From: an uncultured Mollicutes bacterium | Lineage (GTDB): Bacteria; Bacillota_I; Bacilli_A; RFN20; CAG-826 | Length of the DNA: 15,275 nt | Assembly (NCBI GenBank): GCA_900542595.1 | Contig: UQOB01000028.1 | Location: 1 to 15,275, forward strand | Direction: 5' to 3' | Shown here: piece after piece, positions 7,965 to 13,328 of the stretch | How positions within the stretch are numbered: the first letter of the stretch is position 1 | Layout: every line of letters starts with the position of its first letter | Notes under the pieces: generated by a model | Databases searched by the model: none | Seen by the model: only the letters and a program-made list of their open reading frames with translations | What the model was told of the DNA's origin: nothing | Made by a program: the position numbers and the translations under genes

Positions 7965-7999
7965 CAACCCCATGAGAATTATTCTTCTTGTGGCTTTTT
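7965..7999 (+). terminator. Possible weak intrinsic terminator
   Basis: An imperfect hairpin with CCA/TGG at the base and AGAAT/ATTCT near the loop is followed by CTTTTTG. It lies after the gene remnant and just before the promoter of the next gene. The mismatched middle makes it weak. Confidence 0.4.
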
Positions 8000-8028
8000 G
8001 TTAATGATTAGTTTGATCGTTTTATAAT
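7998..8028 (+). promoter_or_regulatory. Promoter giving a probably leaderless mRNA for the 282-residue protein
   Basis: TTGTTA at 7998-8003 and an exact TATAAT at 8023-8028 are separated by 19 bases. Only 6 bases (AACCAT) lie between the -10 box and the ATG at 8035. Transcription should therefore start at or within a base or two of the start codon, leaving no room for a Shine-Dalgarno. The long spacer lowers confidence in the -35 box; the -10 box is strong. Confidence 0.55.
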
Positions 8029-8034
8029 AACCAT

Positions 8035-8883
8035 ATGATTTACCCATTACCTGATTCCACTGAGGGATCAATCATTATCTTTAAAAAAGAAGGAGAAACC
8101 CTAGTTCCCCTAATCAAGAACAAAGAGAGCTTTGATTATCAATTTATCCATTCTTTTGCCGGTGAAGATTTTTGTGAAGACTTGGAATATAAGTTACAAG
8201 GTTTTCTTAACGGCAAAGGGATGACCTTTGAAGAATATGAGATTAAACAGTTAAAGAAGGAAGAAGAGGAAAACCGAGAGAAGATAGAGGAAGTGGAGGA
8301 ATATTATAAACAAGCCCGGGATAAAGCTTACTTTGATAGCACTCATTATTTAGTCGAGGAATGCCATAAAGCCTGCGAGGCTTATGAAAAATATAAGCAA
8401 GTCGTTAATAGTCATAAAAAGGGTTACTACAAAGACCCCATCTATCTCCACTGGCGGGACTTCCCTCTCTACCACCCGGAGATTAATAATCCGTGGGATA
8501 TTCGTTTTAATCGTTTCTATTATGAAGAATTGGTCCACGATCCCAATCGACCTGATGTCAAAATGATTTCCCATTTCTATGATCCCCATCCCGATGTTGA
8601 TTTTGATACCTATCGGGATTTTGTCGATTTTGCTTATCCCCATTATTTAGAACGGATTAAATCCGATTTTATAAGTGAAGTGGCAATTAAGAAACAAGAA
8701 TTTACCGACGTTAAAGAAAGCCTTAAAGAAGCCTTAACTAAACGCGATAAAGTCGGGCTTGTTTATCTTCATCCTAATCTCCACATGGTGTATGAAGAAG
8801 TTGCACCGCGAAAAATCGATGAATTAACGATAGATGAATGGGCGCATTTTTCGTTAAAGAAAATTTATTGGTTTACCAAGTAA
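8035..8883 (+). CDS. Unrecognised 282-residue protein with a central coiled coil
   Basis: I do not recognise a family. The N-terminal ~60 residues look like a small alpha/beta unit (EGSIIIFKKEG, then LVPLIKN). A strongly charged Glu/Lys-rich helix at about residues 65-130 (EEEENREKIEEVEEYYKQ) should form a coiled coil. A Tyr/His/Pro-rich middle at about 135-210 has repeated short motifs of the form DPxYLHW, YHPEINNPW and FYDPHPDVDF. The C-terminal part is helical again, with GLVYLHPNLHMVYEE and DEWAHFSLKK. No signal peptide, membrane helix or catalytic signature is visible. ATG 8035 has no ribosome binding site and sits 6 bases after a TATAAT box, so translation is probably leaderless. An alternative ATG at 8221 would delete a well-formed N-terminus. 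Its aromatic and acidic character suggests a binding or structural role, but this is a guess. Confidence 0.72.
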   Translation: MIYPLPDSTEGSIIIFKKEGETLVPLIKNKESFDYQFIHSFAGEDFCEDLEYKLQGFLNGKGMTFEEYEIKQLKKEEEENREKIEEVEEYYKQARDKAYFDSTHYLVEECHKACEAYEKYKQVVNSHKKGYYKDPIYLHWRDFPLYHPEINNPWDIRFNRFYYEELVHDPNRPDVKMISHFYDPHPDVDFDTYRDFVDFAYPHYLERIKSDFISEVAIKKQEFTDVKESLKEALTKRDKVGLVYLHPNLHMVYEEVAPRKIDELTIDEWAHFSLKKIYWFTK

Positions 8884-8897
8884 AAAACCTATTTTCA

Positions 8898-8930
8898 TTA
8901 AAAATATTCAAGTTCTACAAGTATTTTTAA
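8898..8930 (+). terminator. AT-only inverted repeat after the 282-residue gene
   Basis: TTAAAAATA at 8898-8906 is perfectly complementary to TATTTTTAA at 8922-8930, with a 15-base loop. It lies 14 bases after the stop at 8883. The stem has no G-C pair and no clean T-run follows, so termination would be weak. It could equally be a chance pairing in AT-rich DNA. Confidence 0.3.
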
Positions 8931-8974
8931 ATATTATTCATTGATAATACTGGAGATAAATTGACTTTTTCTAT

Positions 8975-9014
8975 TTAAAACTAAGCTTATCAATGGACAT
9001 TCCTTAGTTTTTAA
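8975..9014 (+). promoter_or_regulatory. Inverted repeat upstream of the flavodoxin gene
   Basis: TTAAAACTAAG (8975-8985) pairs with CTTAGTTTTTAA (9003-9014) over 11 bp with a single bulged T; the loop is 17 bases. TTGACT at 8961-8966 precedes it, and the AGAGGAGG ribosome binding site at 9025-9032 follows. TGGACA (8994-8999) and TATATT (9016-9021), 16 bases apart, form a possible promoter inside it. It could be an operator, a leader hairpin or a terminator of the preceding gene; the sequence does not decide. Confidence 0.4.
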
Positions 9015-9040
9015 TTATATTGAAAGAGGAGGCGTTAAAA

Positions 9041-9511
9041 ATGAAAAAAGTTTTAGTTTCCTATTTTAGTGCCGGAGGAGTAACTAAAAAAGTTGCTACC
9101 CTTTTGGCTAACGCTTTAGAGGCGGATTTAGAAGAAATTGTCCCGGTTGAACCTTATACAAAAGAAGACCTCGATTGGCGAAATAAGAACTCCCGTTCCA
9201 CGATTGAAATGAATAGTGAGAAAGCGAGACCCGCGATAGAAGAGCCGAAACATAAGCTCCCTTTATATGATGTGATTTTAGTTGGCTTTCCCATCTGGTG
9301 GGGAATCGAACCAAAAGTCGTCGATACTTATCTTGATTTATATAACTTGAACGGGAAGAAAATCATTCCCTTTGCCACCAGCGGGGGAAGCGGGATTGAG
9401 TATTGCGTCAATCACTTAAAACATGTCTATCCGACCGCGGACATCACCGAAGGTTTCTTACTAAATCACGGAATAGACCCAAAACTTATTGAACTTGTTA
9501 AAAATTCTTAA
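9041..9511 (+). CDS. Flavodoxin family protein
   Basis: This 156-residue single-domain protein has the flavodoxin fold. The N-terminal strand VLVSYFSAGGVTKKVA (residues 4-19) contains the FMN phosphate loop. The VGFPIWWGIEP segment (81-91) contributes the aromatic stacking loop of the flavodoxin_4 type. PFATSGGSGIEYCV is the second FMN-contact loop. Such proteins carry electrons or act as FMN-dependent quinone or enone reductases in the cytosol; which one applies here cannot be told. ATG 9041 is preferred because AGAGGAGG lies at 9025-9032 with suitable spacing; a GTG or TTG further upstream would sit on or before that site. The gene is monocistronic. Its stop lies one base from the stop of the convergent permease gene. 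Confidence 0.9.
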   Translation: MKKVLVSYFSAGGVTKKVATLLANALEADLEEIVPVEPYTKEDLDWRNKNSRSTIEMNSEKARPAIEEPKHKLPLYDVILVGFPIWWGIEPKVVDTYLDLYNLNGKKIIPFATSGGSGIEYCVNHLKHVYPTADITEGFLLNHGIDPKLIELVKNS

Positions 9512-9512
9512 C

Positions 9513-10934
9513 TTAGAGCGAAGTGATAATAAAGCTCGCTAAGAAGATTGCTCCAAGAACATAAACAGGGATGGAGATTTCTTTCCATTTCCCTTCGAAG
9601 AGTCTCATCACGATATAAGCGATAATCCCAATCGCTAAACCATTCGATAAGGAATAGGTGAGGATCATCATTAAGAACAGCAAGATGCCAGATATAAGAG
9701 TTGTCGCGTCTTCTTTTACCATGTCGGGGACAGCGCTAGACATGATGAGCAAGCCAACTCCGACCAAAGCGACCGCGTTAACTGAACTATAAGAGAAGAC
9801 TGAGAAAATCGGGAAAGCAAAACCAGAGATTAAGAAGAGGACGGCGATGATGACGGATGAGAAACCGGTCTTCGCGCCTAACGAAATCCCAATGGCGCTT
9901 TCGGCAAAAGAGGTGACAGTGGACGTACCAAAGGGGCCAGCTAAAACCGCGCCGGTAGAATCAGCGAGCATCGCTCTTTTTGCTCCGATTAGTTGTCCTT
10001 CTTTATTGACTAAACCACAGTGTTTACCGCAGGTTAACATTGTGGCGGTTGTATCAAACATATTGACGAAGATTAAGGTAAAGATAGCGACGTAAGTCTG
10101 GGGATTCGCTAATAAATTAACAATCATTTCGCCATAATTGACGTTCGCATTAGCGGGATCAAGCGCCCCATAGAAGATAACTTTATCGAGCCCACTGACG
10201 CCCCAGAAAACGGAAGGATCCGCCCAAGGTGCGAGAGGTAAACCAGAGACGGAAGCGAAATCACCTTGTCCCGCGGCAGTTAACGATAAAGAAGCGATAA
10301 CCCCAACTATCGCGGTCACCACGAGCGCAATCGGAATCGCTAATTGACTGAGGAGGGGTACCTTTTTAAAGGCCATGAAGCCAAGGCACAAAAGGATCCC
10401 AAAAGAGGCTAAAAGAACACTAGGATTAGAGAAATCCCCGAGGGTGACTAAGGTCGACCCATCGCTGATGATGCCTGAACCTTGAAGGCCTACGAATAAA
10501 ATAAAGCCACCCAAACCAACCGATATAGCGGATCTTAAACCCTTTGGTATCGCGTTGACGATAATCATTCTTAAGGGGGTTAAGGTGAGAATCATAAAGA
10601 GGATGCCGTTAACCGTTAAAAGCATCATCGCTTCAATCCAACTGAAGTCCATGATGCCGCAGATGGTGTAGCTAAGGTAAGCGTTCATCCCCATCCCGGC
10701 ACTTAACGCTAAGGGGTAATTAGCGATGAGTCCCATTAAAAGGCAACAGATAAAGGAAACTAAAGCGGTGGTGAAGAAGACCCCGCCGGAATTCATCCCG
10801 GTCGCGGACAAAAGTGATGCATTGATCGGTAAGATATAAATGATGGAAGCGAAGGTGACAAGGGCCCCAATGATTTCCCCTTTAAAGGTGGCTCCTCGTT
10901 CTTGAAAATGAAAAACCTTGTTAAAAAATTTCAT
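9513..10934 (-). CDS. NCS2-family purine permease (AzgA-like)
   Basis: This is a 473-residue membrane protein of the AzgA branch of the NCS2 family, which imports adenine, guanine or hypoxanthine with protons. The conserved features in order are as follows. The N-terminal F-R-G-T-x-x-E-like segment (ERGATFKGEI) leads into the first membrane helix. ALSAGMGMNAYLS lies near residue 80. NMFDTTATM lies near 290. GPFGTSTVTSFAESAIG lies near 335, followed by SLGAKTG. About twelve to fourteen hydrophobic helices span the protein. The ribosome binding site AAAGGGG (plus-strand 10942-10948) lies 7 bases before the ATG. An inverted repeat, AACGCT/AGCGTT, brackets that site, which suggests control of translation. 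No guanine riboswitch core is present. The exact substrate is not determined; the family assignment is firm. Confidence 0.93.
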   Translation of the reverse strand: MKFFNKVFHFQERGATFKGEIIGALVTFASIIYILPINASLLSATGMNSGGVFFTTALVSFICCLLMGLIANYPLALSAGMGMNAYLSYTICGIMDFSWIEAMMLLTVNGILFMILTLTPLRMIIVNAIPKGLRSAISVGLGGFILFVGLQGSGIISDGSTLVTLGDFSNPSVLLASFGILLCLGFMAFKKVPLLSQLAIPIALVVTAIVGVIASLSLTAAGQGDFASVSGLPLAPWADPSVFWGVSGLDKVIFYGALDPANANVNYGEMIVNLLANPQTYVAIFTLIFVNMFDTTATMLTCGKHCGLVNKEGQLIGAKRAMLADSTGAVLAGPFGTSTVTSFAESAIGISLGAKTGFSSVIIAVLFLISGFAFPIFSVFSYSSVNAVALVGVGLLIMSSAVPDMVKEDATTLISGILLFLMMILTYSLSNGLAIGIIAYIVMRLFEGKWKEISIPVYVLGAIFLASFIITSL

Positions 10935-11023
10935 AACGCTTCCCCTTTGAATATTTGAATAACAATTAAAAAATAGCGTTTTTGCAGATATTTTTGGATT
11001 TTTCCTTGAGAGATATGCACTGC
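10935..11023 (-). promoter_or_regulatory. Structured leader of the purine permease
   Basis: Read on the minus strand, GCAG-tgc-ATAT (plus 11013-11023) pairs with ATATCTGC (plus 10984-10991) over 8 bp with a 3-base bulge, enclosing a small GGA-AAAA-TCC hairpin (10996-11005). Further on, AACGCT (10975-10980) pairs with AGCGTT (10935-10940), which abuts the ATG. This second pairing encloses the AAAGGGG ribosome binding site in a 34-base AU-rich loop. The pairing could limit ribosome access. I do not recognise a known riboswitch class. Confidence 0.35.
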
Positions 11024-11056
11024 TAAACCCTTTTTTAAAATTATCTAACTACCAAG

Positions 11057-11062
11057 ATTATA
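11057..11062 (-). promoter_or_regulatory. -10 box of a probable permease promoter
   Basis: The minus strand reads TATAAT here, about 122 bases before the permease ATG. The predicted start is near 11050, which would include the structured leader. No good -35 hexamer lies 16-18 bases upstream (TACCGA at best), so the promoter is only suggested. Confidence 0.4.
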
Positions 11063-11093
11063 TCGGAATTATCAATAAATCGGTATCGGGCTT

Positions 11094-11692
11094 TTACTCG
11101 ATATCATATAAAAGGTTGGCAATTCGCCAGGGGAGAAAGATTTCATCACGGAACTTCTTGATGTATTCCATATCGGGAGTTCTAAAACAGCTGTAGGAAA
11201 ACCCGGTGTAATAATAGTCGAACGCTACATAAGCAGTATTTCCATACACGGCAATATTTAAATACCCGTGATAGAGTTCATTAAGTTGGTTTATCGCGCT
11301 TAAAACAGCCGGGTTTAATCTCTTCATCCCTTCGACTTCGTCATCGCTAAAAGCCTTATACTTTTCATTGAAAGCTAACGATTCTGACGTTACTTCAACT
11401 GGTAGTTCCTTCATATGTTTATAGGCCCAAATCTTCCCCCCCGTCTTTTAATCAATAAAGGGTGAGAAAAGCTTTTCGGGAAGGTAAAAATCATGTTGAC
11501 CCCGTAAACGGCACCGATAACTAAGATAGTGACGTAGAGAACTAAGTTTTGCTCCATAACAACCAGCCCAACCACCAGCATCGCGTACCCCGCTGCCCCA
11601 AAACCGAAGCAAGGATGATAAAAAAACTGTTAAAAAGGCGGCTTTTCGTTGTTTTTAATGAGGTCAGGGACGAGCTGTTCTAATTTATTTAT
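11094..11692 (-). pseudogene. Decayed DUF3137-like membrane protein gene
   Basis: The best kept part is minus 11414-11094, about 106 residues. It reads like the C-terminal half of DUF3137 proteins: LAFNEKYKAFSDDEVEGM, LNPAVLSAINQLNELYHG, then NIAVYGNTAYVAF, matching the family pattern of F...V...D..EAR.ILTP.FM..L..L...Y..KI. The upstream sequence, in another frame, encodes two membrane helices (plus 11483-11608: GYAMLVVGLVVM and LVLYVTILVIGAVYGV). DUF3137 proteins have their two N-terminal helices in this position. Before that, EQLVPDLIKNNEKPPF ends at a TAA. The frame changes at a run of seven G (plus-strand C at 11436-11442); one extra G would join the helix frame to the C-terminal frame. 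A middle segment is also missing relative to the family. The gene is therefore broken more than once. ATG 11414 alone has no ribosome binding site. Confidence 0.6.
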
Positions 11693-11717
11693 TTAGTAAA
11701 TATTAAGGAATTTGAAA

Positions 11718-11744
11718 ATTAGCCTTGATTAATAATTGGCTAAT
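11718..11744. repeat. Inverted repeat in the divergent intergenic region
   Basis: ATTAGCC (11718-11724) and GGCTAAT (11738-11744) form a 7-bp perfect inverted repeat with a 13-base AT-rich spacer. It lies between the 5' end of the broken DUF3137-like gene (minus strand) and the MATE gene (plus strand). No T-run follows on either strand, so it is more likely a protein-binding site than a terminator. Confidence 0.4.
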
Positions 11745-11784
11745 ATAGTCTTAAAAAAGAAAAAAGTTATACAATGTCTAGCGT

Positions 11785-11890
11785 GTAAGCCATTCGATGC
11801 CCTGTGACTTTTTTCAAATTGTTAAGATGAATAGCCTACTTTTGGCGGTTTGCCAAAATTTTGCCCTTTTGCTAGCATAGGGCAGCTTAC
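11785..11890 (+). promoter_or_regulatory. Nested inverted repeats before the MATE gene: candidate leader RNA or operator cluster
   Basis: The continuous right arm AGGGCAGCTTAC (11879-11890) is complementary to two left segments, TGCCCT (11798-11803) and GTAAGC (11785-11790), giving 12 bp with a 7-base bulge. A separate hairpin, TTTTGGC/GCCAAAA (11840-11846 and 11852-11858), sits inside. A third pairing, GCCCT (11863-11867) with AGGGC (11879-11883), competes for the same right arm. The right arm ends 6 bases before the AAGGAGG ribosome binding site at 11897-11903. Two exclusive folds next to a ribosome binding site are typical of a regulatory leader. TACAAT at 11770-11775 could be the -10 box of such a transcript, but no -35 box supports it. 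I recognise no known riboswitch class. Confidence 0.4.
11850..11878 (+). promoter_or_regulatory. Alternative proximal promoter of the MATE gene
   Basis: TTGCCA (11850-11855) and TAGCAT (11873-11878) are 17 bases apart and would start transcription near 11885, just before the ribosome binding site. In this reading the palindromes TTTTGGC/GCCAAAA and GCCCT/AGGGC overlap the -35 and -10 boxes and act as operators. This excludes the long-leader reading; only one of the two is likely to be right. Confidence 0.4.
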
Positions 11891-11910
11891 GGGCATAAGG
11901 AGGGACCTAA

Positions 11911-13290
11911 ATGGAACGCAACAAATTTTTTGAAACGGCCAATCTTAAGAAACTCTTTTTCAAAGCCGCTATCCCTGGAGCCTTGGGGATGCTTTTTAGC
12001 GCGCTTTACCAATTGATCGATGGGATCTTCGTCAATTTCTATGTCGGGGAAACGGCTTTTGCCGCCGTTAATTTCTCTTTCCCCATCGTTTTTATGCTGT
12101 TCGGGATCAGCGATTTAATCGGGGTCGGGAGCAGCGTCATCATCGCGATTAAGCACGGGGAAGGAAACAGAAAAGAAGCCGATGAAATCTTCTCAACTTC
12201 CTTATTTTCAATCTTGATGGTGAACATTGTTTTAGGGATCATTTTCTATTTCAGTGCGAGGCCCTTACTAACGGCTTTAGGAGCGGAAGGGCAACTCTTA
12301 GAATATTCGGTTCAATATTTGGAAATATACGCGATAACTTTACCTTTGACGGGAGCGGTGTTTGCTTTGGATAACTACTTAAGAATCAGCGGTTTCGTCA
12401 AATATAGTATGGCGGTCAATATCGCCTTATCGCTCTATATTGTTCTGTTTGATTACCTTTTCTTAGGGGTCTTTAAGATGGGAATGATTGGGGCACCGAT
12501 CGTTTCGTGTTCCGGTTGCTTCATCATGACCCTCGTATCCTTTATTCCTTTTATATTTAAGAAAACTTATTTACGGTTTGGAAAGATTCATTTCCATAAA
12601 GAATATATTTTTAGAGTCTTTAAAAGCGGAACTCCAAACTTCTTAAGTAACATCAGCTATCGGCTTAGTGCGGTTATCTTTAACGTTTTCCTTTTAGCGT
12701 TAGGCGGGGAAAAAGCGGTAGCGGTCTTCGGGGTCATCATGTATTTCGATAGTTTCGTCCAACCTTTGATGTACGGGATGTGTGATGCTGTGCAGCCCGC
12801 TATCGGGTACCACTATGGAGCGAAGAACTATAAGAAAGTCCGTTCTTTAAATAAGATGTGCTTTATCAGCAGTTTGGTTCTTTGCATCATCAGTTTCTTC
12901 ATCGCTTTCTTCTTCGGAGGCCAATTCTCGATGCTTTTCTTAGATTACACCGATACCGCTTTAATCAGCTTAGCGGCTCACGCTTTAATGGTCACGAGCT
13001 TCGTCTATTTTATCAAATGGATTCCTTACGCTTCTCAAAGCTTCTTTAACGCCGTGGAAAAGCCGTTACTCAGCACTATCCTCACCCTTATGTGGGGCTT
13101 AGGTTTCCCGATGTTGTTCTTGCCTTTAGTCTACGTTATGGACCTTGACGGCATCTGGATCAATAACCCTTTAGCGAACGTTTTAGCTGCTATTCTCGCT
13201 ATCGGGTTCATGGTTCTCGTCTACAAAAAATACGTGGGAAAAGAAAACATTGTAAATTTCGAAGAAAAAGAAGAACAAAAGGCTTCTTAA
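11911..13290 (+). CDS. MATE-family multidrug/metabolite exporter
   Basis: This is a 459-residue inner-membrane protein of the MATE (NorM/DinF superfamily) type. Such proteins expel organic cations or metabolites using a Na+ or H+ gradient. The N-terminus, NLKKLFFKAAIPGALGMLFSA followed by LYQLIDGIFVNFYVG, is the hallmark first-helix region. The second hallmark appears after the midpoint at about residues 230-300 (KSGTPNFLSNISYRLSAVIFN, then QPLMYGMCDAVQPAIGYHYGA). This matches the two six-helix halves expected. The C-terminus is a short charged tail. ATG 11911 has AAGGAGG at 11897-11903 with 7-base spacing. The upstream region is rich in inverted repeats, so expression is probably regulated. 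The substrate cannot be predicted. The next gene's promoter starts 4 bases after the stop. Confidence 0.93.
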   Translation: MERNKFFETANLKKLFFKAAIPGALGMLFSALYQLIDGIFVNFYVGETAFAAVNFSFPIVFMLFGISDLIGVGSSVIIAIKHGEGNRKEADEIFSTSLFSILMVNIVLGIIFYFSARPLLTALGAEGQLLEYSVQYLEIYAITLPLTGAVFALDNYLRISGFVKYSMAVNIALSLYIVLFDYLFLGVFKMGMIGAPIVSCSGCFIMTLVSFIPFIFKKTYLRFGKIHFHKEYIFRVFKSGTPNFLSNISYRLSAVIFNVFLLALGGEKAVAVFGVIMYFDSFVQPLMYGMCDAVQPAIGYHYGAKNYKKVRSLNKMCFISSLVLCIISFFIAFFFGGQFSMLFLDYTDTALISLAAHALMVTSFVYFIKWIPYASQSFFNAVEKPLLSTILTLMWGLGFPMLFLPLVYVMDLDGIWINNPLANVLAAILAIGFMVLVYKKYVGKENIVNFEEKEEQKAS

Positions 13291-13294
13291 TCTC

Positions 13295-13322
13295 TTGTTA
13301 ACTTTTTATAGTTTTGTAGAAT
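13295..13322 (+). promoter_or_regulatory. Promoter giving a probably leaderless mRNA for the GH31 gene
   Basis: TTGTTA at 13295-13300 and TAGAAT at 13317-13322 are 16 bases apart. Exactly 6 bases (AGAGGC) separate the -10 box from ATG 13329, so the transcript should begin at the start codon. The AGAGG before the ATG is only one base away, too close to act as a Shine-Dalgarno. The arrangement repeats that seen at 7998-8035. Confidence 0.5.
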
Positions 13323-13328
13323 AGAGGC

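Noticed and set aside
8350..8643. 97-codon minus-strand frame opposite the 282-residue gene
   Set aside because: It is antisense to the more convincing gene, has low-complexity Ile-rich sequence and no promoter or ribosome binding site.
11040..11090. TATAATCTTGG on the minus strand before the purine permease, resembling the J1/2 strand of the guanine riboswitch
   Set aside because: The matching J2/3 and J3/1 segments, the two loop sequences and a P1 partner strand are absent; the string is better read as a -10 box.
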